64,000 nucleotides of DNA, from the NCBI GenBank assembly GCA_963773765.1, contig CAVZCC010000010.1, positions 1-64,000 on the forward strand. Direction: 5' to 3'. The notes below the pieces were generated by a model, which worked only from the letters and a program-made list of their open reading frames with translations, was not told where the DNA came from and did not search any database. Origin of the DNA: CAVZCC01 sp963773765 (lineage in GTDB: Bacteria > Actinomycetota > Acidimicrobiia > Acidimicrobiales > Microtrichaceae). The position numbers and the translations under genes were made by a program. Of the stretch, positions 55,333 through 64,000 are shown piece after piece; the first letter of the stretch is position 1, and each line of letters opens with the position of its first letter.

Positions 55333-56250
55333 TCAGCCCGGGATGAAGGACACGTCCTGTGTGCCCGCCGCCCAGTCGAACCGGGTGCCGGGGCGGACCG
55401 ACCCGTCGGGAGCCGACGTGTCGGCCACCCGGAACTCGACCGAGGACGAGGTCGGCGTGCACTCGACCACCCCGTAGCCACGCCGCACCAGGTCGACGTA
55501 GCGGAACCCGGGCGGCAGGCGGGTGGCGACGTCGCCCAGGCCCACGGCCAGGTCACCGGCGTAGTCCAGCCCGCGTGACGACACCGAGCCGCACACGAAC
55601 TCCTGGGCCACCACCGGGCTGGACTCGTCGTCGAAGTCCACCCGGAGCGGCGCCTGGAAGAACGCGTGGATGTCACCGGTGAGGAACCCCACGTTGTCGA
55701 TGCGACCGTCGTGGAGGCGCCCAGCACCTGGTCCCGCTCCCACAGGTAGCCGTCCCAGCCGTCGGTGTTGGCGTACACGCCGGCGTGCTTGGGCAGGTCC
55801 GGGTTGAGCAGCCGGAAGACCGGTTCGTCCAGGTCGAGCATCCGCAGCGGGGCGATCATCACCTGGTTGCCCACGAGCTTCCACGTGACCCCGTCGTCCT
55901 GGGCGTCGCCGAGCCCGTCCAGGAACCACTCCCGCTGGGCGTCACCCATGATCGTGCGCCCCGCCCGGTGCATCTCGCGGGTGGGCTCCTCGGTGGACAC
56001 GCCGATGGCCCTTGCCGCCGGTCGGGTGCGGGTCGCGGTACTGGCGGGTGTCCAGGAGCGACAGGTCGACGAGCGAGCCGAACCGGAGCCGACGGTGGAT
56101 CCGGGTCCCGTCGATCGGCCACACCGGCTGGTACTCGAACCACGCCCGGTACGCCGCTGCGGCACGCTCGGGCTGTTCCACGATGGTCAGCCGGTCGTAG
56201 TCGTTGACGAACTCGTGGTCGTCCCACACCGGCAGGAACGCGTGGGCGGC
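55333..56250 (-). pseudogene. PhoD-like alkaline phosphatase/phosphodiesterase 3' part, left copy
   Basis: Carries the metal motif VWDDHEFVND, TWKLVGNQVMIAP, NTDGWDGYLWER and the C-terminal GDIHAF region. The frame is broken near 56000 and 55715. It runs into the inverted-repeat centre, so the N-terminal 150 or so residues, with the Tat signal and first metal ligands, are missing. Upstream residues AAHAFLPV in the spacer still read as a genuine PhoD sequence from this arm. Confidence 0.78.
56228..56250. other. Centre (23-nt spacer) of the giant inverted repeat
   Basis: The arms meet as GTCGTCCCAC (56218-56227), 23 nt, then GTGGGACGAC (56251-56260). Read leftwards the spacer encodes AAHAFLPV, which fits PhoD; read rightwards it gives TGRNAWAA, less family-like. 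So the spacer seems to belong to the left arm. Confidence 0.75.
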
Positions 56251-57150
56251 GTGGGACGACCACGAGTTCGTCAACGACTACGACCGGCTGACGATCGTGG
56301 AGCAGCCCGACCGTGCCGCAGCGGCCTACCGGGCCTGGTTCGAGTACCAGCCGGTGTGGCCGATCGACGGGACCCGGATCCACCGCCGGGCCCGGTTCGG
56401 CTCGCTGGTCGACCTCGCCCTGCTGGACACCCGCCAGTACCGCGACCCCCACCCCAACGGCGGCAAGGGCACCATCGGCGTGTCCACCGAGGAGCCCACC
56501 CGCGAGATCCACCGGGAGGGCCGCACCATCCTGGGCGACGCCCAGCGGGGGTGGCTGCTGGACGGGTTCAGCGACGCCCAGGACCGCGGGATCACGTGGA
56601 AGCTGGTGGGCAACCAGGTGATGATCGCCCCGGTGCGGGTGCTGGACCTGGACGAGCCGTTCTTCCGGCTGCTCAACCCGGACACGCCCCGCCACGCCGG
56701 CGTCTACATCAACACCGACGGCTGGGACGGCTACCTGTGGGAGCGGGACCGGGTCATGGAGCACCTCCACGACGGTGGCATCGCCAACGTGGCGTTCCTC
56801 ACCGGAGACATCCACTCGTTCTGGCAGGCGCCGCTCCGCCTGGACTACGACCAGGAGTTCAGCCCCGCGGTGGCCCAGGAGTTCGTGTGCGGCTCGGTGT
56901 CCTCGCACCGGGCTGGACCTGGCCGGGGACCTGGCCGTGGGCCTGGGCGACGCCGCCACCCGCCTGCCGCCCGGGTTCCGGTACGTGGACCTGGTCCGGC
57001 GCGGGTTCGGGATCATCGACTGCACCCCGACCTCGTCCTCGGTGGAGTTCCGGGTGGTGGACGACGTCGGCCCCCGACGGGTCGGTCCGGCCGGGCTCCC
57101 GGTTCGACTGGGCCGCCGGCACACAGGACGTGGCCTTCACCCCGGGCTGA
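56251..57150 (+). CDS. PhoD-like alkaline phosphatase/phosphodiesterase 3' part, right copy
   Basis: Begins at WDDHEFVNDYDRL without its own start codon and continues through GRTILGDAQRGWLLDG, WKLVGNQVMIAP, NTDGWDGYLWERDR and FLTGDIHSFWQAP to a TGA at 57148. Frame shifts at about 56910 and 57080. About 300 residues of a roughly 500-residue enzyme. The family is exported by Tat and hydrolyses phosphate mono- or diesters with iron and calcium. The 5' half is absent from the window. Confidence 0.8.
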   Translation: MGRPRVRQRLRPADDRGAARPCRSGLPGLVRVPAGVADRRDPDPPPGPVRLAGRPRPAGHPPVPRPPPQRRQGHHRRVHRGAHPRDPPGGPHHPGRRPAGVAAGRVQRRPGPRDHVEAGGQPGDDRPGAGAGPGRAVLPAAQPGHAPPRRRLHQHRRLGRLPVGAGPGHGAPPRRWHRQRGVPHRRHPLVLAGAAPPGLRPGVQPRGGPGVRVRLGVLAPGWTWPGTWPWAWATPPPACRPGSGTWTWSGAGSGSSTAPRPRPRWSSGWWTTSAPDGSVRPGSRFDWAAGTQDVAFTPG

Positions 57151-57159
57151 CTGCTCGTT

Positions 57160-57202
57160 CTCGTGACATCCGAGGTTGGCGGGCCGTACGAGATGTCACG
57201 AG
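57160..57202. terminator. Hairpin between convergent phoD and amine oxidase, right arm only
   Basis: CTCGTGACATC (57160-57170) pairs perfectly with GATGTCACGAG (57192-57202), with a 21-nt loop. The intergenic region is 107 bp here but 43 bp in the left arm (55290-55332), where the hairpin is missing. Confidence 0.75.
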
Positions 57203-57257
57203 TTCGCGGGGGCGGCGCCACGGGGGCGTGGCTGCCGTCCGCCCGACCCGGATCAGG

Positions 57258-58627
57258 TCAGAGCAGGGCCAGAACGTCCCCCGCCGCGGACTCGCCGGAG
57301 CGGACCGCGCCCTCCATGTACCCGTTCCACACCGGCGAGCACTCGGCCCCGGCCCAGTGGATCCGCCCGACCGGTTCCCGCAGCGCGGGGCCGTACGCGG
57401 TCCACACCCCCGGGGTGAAGTGGGCGCCGTAGCAGCCCCGGCTGAACTCCTCGGCCATCCAGTCCCGCTCCAGGTACTCCACCGGGTCCAGGGCCCGGGG
57501 CCCGAAGTAGCGGGCGAAGCAGGCCAGGGCCACGTCCCGGCGCTCTGCCTCGGTCCGCCGGGCCCACACCCGGCCGTCGTTGGCCTCCATGAACCCCGTG
57601 AGCACGCCGGGCCGGCCCTCCGGAGGGGAGTTGTCGAAGGTGACCTTCACCGGGCCGACGTCGGACGCGGCCTGGCCGGTCAGGCCGTCGGCCCGCCAGA
57701 ACGGCTCGTCGTAGACGGCGTGGAGCTTGATGACCGACCCGGCCGGCAGGCGCTGGGTGAGCTGGTCCCGCCACGACGGCAGCGCCGGTGCGTACTCCAG
57801 GCGCCCGGCCAGGGTGGGGGGCAGGGTCACGACCACCCGGTCGGCCTCCAGCACGGGTCCCGGTCCGCCGTCGGCCCCTGCGGTGTGGACCCGGACACCG
57901 TGGTCGTGGTGGGCGATGCGCCGCACCGGCGACGCCAGGCGGACCCGGTCGCCCAGCCGGTCGGCCATGGCCCGGGCGATCTGGATGGAGCCGCCCACGA
58001 TGCGGTCCTGCTGGGCGCCGCCCTCCACCGACAACAACGTCTCCAGGTCCGTGCCGGACCGGGCGTAGAAGAGGGCGTGGAGGGCGGAGAGGTCGGTGGA
58101 CTCGGCCGAGAACACCGCCTCGGTGGCGATGCGGAAGTAGGCCCGGCCCAGGGGTGTGCGCAGGTGCGTGCGGATCCAGGTCTCGAAGGTCTGGCCGTCC
58201 AGGTCCCGGACCCGATCGCCCTGCCAGGGGCGGTCCAGGTCGATGCGGGCCGCAGCCCGCTCGAAGCGGGCCATGCCCTGCGCCAGGTCGGCCAGCCGCG
58301 AAGGGGTTGAGCCGGGGCACGGCGCCCCGCTTGGAGCCCATGCGGCTGGTCCGTCCACCCAGGTGCACCACGTGCTGGCCGGTGTTCCAGGTGGGGAACG
58401 TCTCCAGGCCAAGTTCACGGACCAGGCGGTACATGCGGTTCTGGGTGGGCCCGATCCACTGCCCGCCCAGCTCCACCGGCGTGCCGTCCCGGGTGACGCC
58501 GCCCTCGGTCCGCCCGCCGACACCGGTCGCGGGCCTCCACCACGACGACGTCCGCGCCGCCGTCGACCAGGGCCTGGGCCGCGGCCAGCCCTGCCAGCCC
58601 CGCACCGACGACCACCACCCGGCTCAT
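57258..58627 (-). CDS. Flavin monoamine oxidase, right copy, two frameshifts
   Basis: The ATG at 58627 overlaps the hydrolase stop (ATGA). FAD dinucleotide fold VVVVGAGLAGLAAAQAL, ELGGQWIGPTQNRMY, then VEGGAQQDRIVGGSIQI and C-terminal HWAGAECSPVWNGYMEGAV, where the Trp-Ala-Gly-Ala/Glu region contacts FAD. It oxidises an amine, releasing ammonia and peroxide. Frame changes near 58530 and 58300. Repaired length is about 455 residues. Operon with the C69-like hydrolase. Confidence 0.85.
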
Positions 58628-59840
58628 CGGCCCGTCCCGGCCGGCTCCGGCGACAACCCCGCGGCCCGGTCCTGTCCGGCCCAGTAGCGGCGCAGGCGCC
58701 GACCCCGTCGGTCGGGCTGGCGGGCGTCGACCACGTCCGCGGTCCAGCGGGCCTCCAGCTCGTCGGCCCGGGCGAAGGCGTCCACCGTGGTGGGCGGGTC
58801 CGCCACCCAGGCCGCCTCGGTCCGGTCCCGCTCGTGGGTGAAGCGGGGGAGCAGGGTCTGCGGGTCCGCCATGGTGGCGCGGTGCAGGCGCTCGTGGCGC
58901 CACCACACGGTGGCCGGGTCGGCGTGGTCGTCCGGCCGGGGCCCCAGGTCGGTGGGCTGGTCCACCCGGACCGGCTTGAACAGCGACGTGCAGGGGGCCG
59001 ACGTGGCGGTGGCCCAGTGCAGCGCCGCCGTGCGGTCCCGGAGGTCCGCCACCCAGGAGGCCGTGCTCTGGGTGGAGGTGACGACCCCGCCGGCGTGGGC
59101 GCACGGAGCGTCCAGGGCACCGTTGACGATGGAGTAGCGGGGCAGGCCGCCCGGCCCGTGGTCCCGGAGGGCGGCCATCATGTCCAGCGTGCCGGTGGCG
59201 GCATCGGCGGACGCCTGGGTCCGGGCCCGGCGGGCCGCGCACGCCGCCACCCGGCCCCGGAGGGCGTCGGCGTGGGCCTCGGCGAACCCGGGGATGGTGA
59301 GCCCGTTGGAGATGCTGCGGCCCGGCCCGCGGACCTCCTCGGTGGCATGGCGCCGGCCGGCGGTCTCCAGCACGATGGCGCCGTCGGGGTCGGCCACCAG
59401 GAAGCTGTTGTCGTAGGTGAACGACGGCCGGGTGTTGCTGCAGGCTCCCCCTGTCCGTGGGCCTCCAGCAGGCTGACGATGACCTGGACCGCCTCCGCCG
59501 CGGTGGTGGCGCGCTCCAGCGCCAGCCGGAGCAGGTCCATGCCGATGAGTCCGGGGGCGGGTTCGCTCCCGGCGTGGGTGAAGACGGCCTCGTTGCCGAT
59601 CACCACGCCGTGCTCGTTGGCCCCCATCTCCGCGCCCCAGATCCACCACGGGCGCGACAGCACCACGGCGTGGGTGTGGGCGGCCTGGTCGACCTGGATC
59701 CAGGTGCAGCGCACCGATGTCCCGGGGCTGTGGTCCAGGGCCGGGACCCAGTCCAGGAACTGCGCCTCGTTCGGCTCGCGGTCGCTGTTCTTGGCGAACA
59801 GGACGCCGTCGGCGGTGAGGGAGACCAGCGTGTCGCACAC
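58624..59840 (-). CDS. C69/secernin-like Ntn hydrolase, right copy, one frameshift
   Basis: About 405 residues from the GTG at 59840. MCDTLVSLTADGVLFAKNSDREPNEAQ: Cys2 is the presumed N-terminal nucleophile. SRPWWIWGAEMGANEHGV, the ISNGLTIPGF region and a NGALDAPCAHAGG segment follow. An extra G near 59450 breaks the frame. Peptidase family C69 or secernin-type; a dipeptidase or amidase role is inferred. It lies 45 bp downstream of the persulfide dioxygenase on the same strand and may join that operon. Confidence 0.83.
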
Positions 59841-59885
59841 ACGGGCGATCGTACCGACTGCACCGGACGGCGGGTCCGGCGGAGG

Positions 59886-61273
59886 TCAGGCCGCGGGCAG
59901 CGCCATGACCGCGGCGTAGCCGCCCAGCACGTCGGACACGTCGCTGAAGCCGTTGGCCCGCAGCAGGCTGGCCGCCAGCGAGGACCGGTAGCCACCGGCG
60001 CAGAACACCACCACGGGGCGCTCCTTGTGCTCCGACAGCTTGTCCATCTCCTCCCGGAGCCGGGCCACGGGCACGATGTCGGCCCCCTCGACCGAGCCGA
60101 GCTGGACCTCGCCGTGGGTCCGGACGTCCACCACGGCCAGGTCCGGCACCGCGTCCCGGCGTGCCATGAACTCCGCCGCGGTGAGCCGGGACGCACGGTC
60201 GACCACGTCGGGTCGGTCCGCCATGGCGACGTAGGGGTCGCCCAGGAACCCGGCCACACGGTCGAAGCCGATGCGGGCCAGGCGCACACGGGCCTCCCGT
60301 TCGTCACCGGGCTCGGTGACCAGCACGATCGTGTCCTCGGGCCGGGCCACGGAGCCGGAGAACTCGGCGAACCGGCCGTCCAGTGCCACGTTGACGGACC
60401 CCCGCAGGTGGCCGGCGGCGAAGATCGCCCCGTCCCGGGTGTCGATCACCATCGCGCCCTGCTGCTGGAGGCGCAGCACCTGGTCCAGGTCCAGCGGCGC
60501 GGCCGGTGCCTCCTCGTCGAACAGGAGCCGGTCGGACTTGTTGAGCCCGGCGTCGTAGGAGAAGTAGGCGGGTGCGGCCGGCTGGCCCTCGGTGACCACG
60601 TCCAGGAACTGCTCCACGGTCATGTCGGCCAGGGCGTAGTTGGTGCGGCGCTGCTCACCCAGGGTGGACACGGTCTCGGTGGACAGCTGCTTGCCGCAGG
60701 CGGAGCCGGCGCCGTGGGCCGGGAAGACCTTGGTCTCGTCGGGGAGGGTCAGCAGCTGCTGGTGCAGGGACGTGTAGAGGTGACGGCCCAGTTCCTCGGC
60801 GGTGACCCCGACCGAGGCCAGCAGGTCGGGGCGGCCGACGTCGCCGATGAAGAGGGTGTCGCCGGTGAGGACGCCGTAGGGGACCTCCGGGTCCGTCGCG
60901 GTGTCCCACACCACCACGGAGATGGACTCGGGCGTGTGGCCTGGGGTCGGCGCGGACCTCCAGGACCACGTCGCCCAGCTCGATCCGCTCGCCGTGGGCC
61001 AGCTTGCGGTGCCGCGAACTGGGCCTCACCGGCCGCGCCCACGCCGATCTCGGCGCCGGTGGCGGCGGCCAGCTCCAGGTGGCCGGACAGGAAGTCGGCG
61101 TGGAAGTGGGTCTCGATGACGAGCTCGATGGTGAGCCCGTGCTGCTCCGCGGCAGCCACGTAGTCGCTGACGTCCCGGCGGGGGTCCACCACGACGGCGC
61201 GGCCGGTGCGCTCGTCACCGATCAGGTAGGAGGCCTGTGACAGGCAGTCCAGGTAGTGCTGTTCGAAGATCAT
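59886..61273 (-). CDS. Persulfide dioxygenase-rhodanese fusion, right copy, two frameshifts
   Basis: Same protein as the left copy with about five amino-acid differences (for example GFSDVSD for GFTDVSD, ADRPDVV for ADQPDVV). Single extra bases at about 61013 (FCGG for FAHR) and 60950 break the metal-binding domain. All motifs, GHTPES-like excepted at the break, are visible in the alternate frames. It starts 22 bp after the exporter gene. Confidence 0.85.
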
Positions 61274-61295
61274 GGTGTTGCCTCCGGGATGGGGA

Positions 61296-62243
61296 TCAGA
61301 TGAGGCCGCTGAGACCGGTGTACCCGGTCCAGACGGCGATGACGACGATGAGCGACGTGAGGGCGATGGTCAGGGTGCGGGCGGGGACACGGTCCGCCAC
61401 CCTGCGGCCGCCGAGCACGCCGACGACCACGGCCACGGTGAAGGGCGCCACCACCGACCAGTCGATGACGTCCACGCCGCCCCGCATGGTGAGTGCCACG
61501 GCGCTGTTCACGGCGATGACCAGGAGCGAGGTCCCGGTGGCCTCGGCCAGCGGGAACCCGAGCACCAGCATCAGGGCGGGCACGATCACGAAGCCGCCGC
61601 CCACCCCGAAGGTGCCGGTCAGGAAGCCGACCACGGTCCCGGTGGCCAGCACCTGGGCGACCCGGACCGGGGTCCACGCCGGCAGGGTGAAGCGCTGCGG
61701 TGCGGTGCCGGCACCGGTCTCGGTCTCGGTCTCGGTGGCGGTCCCGGTCTCGGCGGAGGTGGAGACGTAGCGGCGGACGATGGCCCCGTCCCGCCACGTG
61801 GCGGCGTCGGCCGGGCGGGCCACCGGGACCGGATCGGGCAGGATCCGGGTGGCGGGGACGTCGTCGCCGACGGCGGAGCCGGGACGGCGCAGGTTGGCCA
61901 CCATGCGGGCCGCCACCACGAGCATGAGCATGGCGAACCCGAGGAGGAGGACGTCGCCGTCCACCATGTTGTGGACCCGCGTTCCCAGCAGCGCACCACC
62001 GATGCCGGCCAGCCCGAAGGCCAGGCCCGCACCGAACCGGACCCGCCCGGCCAGGTGGTGGGCCACCATGCCCACCAGGGAGGCGGCGCCCACGACCACG
62101 AGGGAGGAGGTGGTGGCCTGCTCGACGGTGAGCCCGGCCACCCCGATGAGGACCGGCACGGCCAGGATGGAGCCGCCGCCGCCCACGGCGCCCAGGGAGA
62201 GCCCGATGAGGAGGGCCAACGCGGCGGCCAGGGCGATCTGCAT
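61296..62243 (-). CDS. TauE/SafE-family exporter, right copy
   Basis: 315 residues, ATG at 62243, two differences from the left copy (TGTVVGF, FTVAVVVG). Same SLGAVGGGGS and TGTFGVGGGF repeats. Exports sulfite or thiosulfate for the adjacent persulfide dioxygenase. Intact, so the exporter is the best-supported gene of the pair of arms. Confidence 0.88.
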   Translation of the reverse strand: MQIALAAALALLIGLSLGAVGGGGSILAVPVLIGVAGLTVEQATTSSLVVVGAASLVGMVAHHLAGRVRFGAGLAFGLAGIGGALLGTRVHNMVDGDVLLLGFAMLMLVVAARMVANLRRPGSAVGDDVPATRILPDPVPVARPADAATWRDGAIVRRYVSTSAETGTATETETETGAGTAPQRFTLPAWTPVRVAQVLATGTVVGFLTGTFGVGGGFVIVPALMLVLGFPLAEATGTSLLVIAVNSAVALTMRGGVDVIDWSVVAPFTVAVVVGVLGGRRVADRVPARTLTIALTSLIVVIAVWTGYTGLSGLI

Positions 62244-62249
62244 AGTCCA

Positions 62250-62278
62250 AATGTACGGACAATTGGCGGAGAATGCAA
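62250..62278 (-). promoter_or_regulatory. Sigma-70-like promoter of the exporter gene, right copy
   Basis: The mirror of the left promoter: TTGCAT at 62273-62278 and TACATT at 62250-62255 with 17 bp between, and the exporter ATG at 62243, so a leaderless transcript is again expected. Confidence 0.55.
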
Positions 62279-62368
62279 GCACGGGTGTCCGACGGGCGGC
62301 GACGGGTGCCCGAATCCCCGGGTGGGTACAGTCGCCGGACACCGACCGCCAGGCTCCCAGGGGGACCC

Positions 62369-62875
62369 ATGACCGTCACCGACCCGACCGCCGACCCGAC
62401 TGCCGACCCGGGCGGCGCCGATGCCGCCGACGCCACCAGCGTGTGTCGGTCCGAGGACCTGCCGTGGGCCGAGCTGGCTCCCGGCATCGAGATGAAGGTG
62501 CTGCGCATCGGTGCCGGCGGGGACCGCTACACCCTCATGAACCGGTTCGCCCCGGGCACGGTGCTGCCACGCCACCACCACTTCGGCGAGGTCCACGCCT
62601 GGACGATCGCGGGGCAGTGGGGCTACCAGGAGTACGACTGGACCGCGGGTCCCGGTGACTACATCCACGAGGGTGCCGGGACCGTCCACACGCTGGCCGT
62701 GCCCGACACCTCGCCGGAGCCGGCGGTCATCCAGTTCGTGATCGAGAAGGGGATGGACTTCCTGGACGACGACGGCAACCCGTTCCACACCGAGGACGCC
62801 GCCAGCATCACCGAGCTGTACCTGGCGGCCCTGGACGGGGCGGGCATCGCCCGGCCCGACGGCATCCTGCCCTGA
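62369..62875 (+). CDS. Cupin-domain dioxygenase-like protein, right copy
   Basis: 168 residues, ATG at 62369 after GGGGGACC; intact. The N-terminal 30 residues are Asp/Ala/Thr-rich. The cupin first motif is LPRHHHFGEVHAWTIAG and the second is AGPGDYIHEGAGTVHTLAV, giving His/Glu ligands for iron or another metal. The best resemblance is to 2,4'-dihydroxyacetophenone dioxygenase-like and related single-cupin oxygenases. It is divergent from the exporter by 125 bp, so both may respond to the nearby GntR. Confidence 0.82.
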   Translation: MTVTDPTADPTADPGGADAADATSVCRSEDLPWAELAPGIEMKVLRIGAGGDRYTLMNRFAPGTVLPRHHHFGEVHAWTIAGQWGYQEYDWTAGPGDYIHEGAGTVHTLAVPDTSPEPAVIQFVIEKGMDFLDDDGNPFHTEDAASITELYLAALDGAGIARPDGILP

Positions 62876-62914
62876 GCGCAGCCAGATTCGTCGACGGGTG
62901 CCGGTGGAGTGCTC

Positions 62915-63042
62915 CCGTCGGCTTCCGTCGAATTGACGGGCGGAGCGGCGCCCTGACGATTCGATGCAAGCCGACGGGGTGAGGTGGCGACGGGCTGCGG
63001 TGGAGCGGGGCGGACGGCGGCCGATTCGATGCAAGCCGACGG
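62915..63042. repeat. Two direct and one inverted 21-bp repeats, right copy
   Basis: Copies at 62915-62937 (one orientation), 62957-62977 and 63022-63042 (the other). The same stem as in the left arm can form between the first two. Confidence 0.6.
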
Positions 63043-63078
63043 CGCAGGGTGGTGCCGAGGCCTGGGCGGGTGGGTTTG

Positions 63079-63862
63079 CTAGCCGGAGGTGAGCCGCAGC
63101 TCGGAGGCCGAACTGCCGGCCGACCAGTCGGTCAGGAAGGCGAACCGGTCGCCCCGAACCAGGCTGTGGCGCCATTCGACGGGCGTGCCGCCGGCAGTGC
63201 CGAGGCGCTCGATGCAGAACGCGGCCCCGTTCGCACCCAACCCCAGCAGGCGGCGGTCCGCCGGGCCGGGCACCACCGCCTTGATCCGCTCCCAGCCCGC
63301 CTCCGGGCGGCCCGAGCCGTGCCCGGCCAGTTGCTCGTACAGGCTCGTGCGCGACCAGTCCGTGCCCAGCAGGCGCCGGCCCACCTTGGCCGGTAGCCAC
63401 ACCCGGTCCACGGCCAGCGGTTCACCCGCGGCCCGGCGCAGGCGGGCGACCAGGACCAGTGGTGCGTCCCGGCGGAGGCCCAGCCTCCCCGCCGCACCGG
63501 CGTCGGTGACCACCCCTTCCTCCAGCAGTTCGCTCTCCTGCTCCACGCCGCCGGCCTCCACCGCCTCGAACAGGCTGTAGAGGGGCCCCAGGGGCTGGTC
63601 CACGCGGTCGGACGCCAGCGAGGTCCCCCGGCCCCGTTCGCGGACCACCAGCCCGTCCTCGGCCAGGTGGCGCACCGCCTCCCGCGCCGTGTGGCGGCTC
63701 ACGTCGTAGCTGGAGACCAGTTCCTCGTCGGTCGGGAATCGATCCGCGAACGCGCCGCGCGGCCAGGCGGCGGCGGAGGTCGGCCTCCACCTGGGCCCAC
63801 AGGGGCAGGGGGTTGGCGCGGTCCACCGCCGTCGGGGAGGTGGGGTCAGGAGGAGGGTTCAT
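63079..63862 (-). CDS. GntR/HutC-family regulator, right copy, one frameshift
   Basis: Same 260-residue protein as at 48668. The frame slips at about 63758 (CGCGCGGCGCG against CGCGGGCGCG), inside the DNA-binding domain. The C-terminal UTRA domain is intact. Convergent with the cupin gene. Confidence 0.85.
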
Positions 63863-63873
63863 GGTCGTCGCGG

Positions 63874-63930
63874 CCTGGGTCGATGGCTGGGTCGGTGGCT
63901 GGGTCGGTGGCCGGGTCGGTGGCCGGGTCG
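63874..63930. repeat. 12-bp tandem repeat before gntR, right copy
   Basis: Five units of the CGACCC(A/G)GCCAC type on the minus strand, one more than in the left arm. Confidence 0.7.
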
Positions 63931-63956
63931 TTCGTCCGGTGGCAGGGACCAGTGCA

Positions 63957-64000
63957 CTACGTCGCCGCCATGGCGTCGAGCATGTCCAGCTTCACGGCCC
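63957..64000 (-). CDS. Partial ABC permease, right copy (cut by window edge)
   Basis: The last 14 codons (VKLDMLDAMAAT then stop) repeat the end of the permease at 46020-48584. It shows that the inverted repeat extends past the window into the transporter operon. Confidence 0.85.
   Translation of the reverse strand, partial: AVKLDMLDAMAAT

Larger units (their letters stand above)
48541..56227. repeat. Left arm of a giant inverted repeat
   Basis: This stretch is the reverse complement, in mirror order, of 56251-64000. Homologous bases sum to about 112,541 at the outer edge, 112,529 at gntR and dioxygenase, 112,528 at the hydrolase start and 112,478 at the centre. The 23-nt spacer is 56228-56250. 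Outer parts are near identical; the inner 3.5 kb is about 85-90% identical in the stretches I aligned by eye. Confidence 0.9.
56251..64000. repeat. Right arm of the giant inverted repeat
   Basis: Reverse complement of 48541-56227, still continuing at the window edge inside the permease copy. It has fewer frameshifts in the inner part and one hairpin at 57160-57202 that the left arm lacks. Confidence 0.9.

Noticed and set aside
48541..64000. Hairpin telomere or composite transposon
   Set aside because: No transposase, resolvase or telomere resolvase gene; the centre lies inside phoD, and arms are too diverged inside.
1..64000. tRNA or rRNA genes
   Set aside because: No T-loop/anticodon arrangement or rRNA-like segment noticed in the intergenic gaps, which are mostly under 250 bp.

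Overview
The window is very GC-rich DNA with dense, short-spaced genes, many GTG starts and GGAGG-type ribosome binding sites. The gene families suggest an actinomycete, probably of the Acidimicrobiia or a close relative. Pointers are a FadD19-like acyl-CoA ligase, an acyl-CoA dehydrogenase, a PimB-like mannosyltransferase, an F420/PPOX-fold protein, a DUF222-HNH nuclease, Thr-rich lipoprotein linkers and a CsoR-CopA pair. The lineage is an inference. I saw no rRNA, tRNA, CRISPR array or insertion sequence.

1-16.5 kb: an acyl-CoA dehydrogenase with several frameshifts, cysS, a degenerate GGDEF protein, an SDR, valS, a PH-domain membrane protein with a small partner, an MscS channel, a full PAS-GGDEF-EAL protein, a membrane protein, a fatty or sterol acyl-CoA ligase and a CoA-transferase. 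16.5-31 kb: a peptidoglycan-binding lipoprotein, a GH2 beta-galactosidase (one frameshift) and a Bcp peroxiredoxin. Next comes a tight leftward run of sigma factor, CarH/LitR-like B12 regulator, a Lys/Ala-tailed protein of unknown family and a protein phosphatase. That run diverges from a carotenoid oxygenase, and together they look like a light- or cobalamin-responsive carotenoid module. After it lie an esterase lipoprotein, a PGPGW protein and a secreted metalloprotease. 30-48.6 kb: an epoxide-hydrolase-like enzyme, an AhpE-like peroxiredoxin, a PimB-like glycosyltransferase, a dienelactone hydrolase, a PPOX protein, an eIF2B-like protein, a PHB-depolymerase-like lipoprotein, an SDR, an L,D-transpeptidase, a VOC protein, DUF222-HNH, copA-csoR with two clear operators, a TrmH-type methyltransferase, a CbiX-like chelatase and a MacB/LolCDE-type ABC exporter.

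48.5-64 kb is one giant inverted repeat centred near 56.24 kb. Each arm carries gntR, a cupin, a TauE/SafE exporter, a persulfide dioxygenase-rhodanese fusion, a C69/secernin-like hydrolase, a flavin amine oxidase and the 3' part of a PhoD-like phosphatase, in mirror order. The outer 4 kb of the arms are nearly identical. The inner 3.5 kb differ by roughly 10-15% at the bases I aligned by eye, differ in one intergenic hairpin, and are riddled with single-base frameshifts in the left copy. The arms therefore look like two alleles, strains or paralogous loci joined head to head, either by assembly or by a real inverted duplication. They do not look like one molecule read twice.

Isolated +1 shifts in runs of G or C occur at about 8.41, 17.67, 42.86, 49.92, 59.45, 60.95, 61.01 and 63.76 kb, and in clusters at 0.3-1.1 and 52.7-56 kb. 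They look like consensus errors rather than gene decay.
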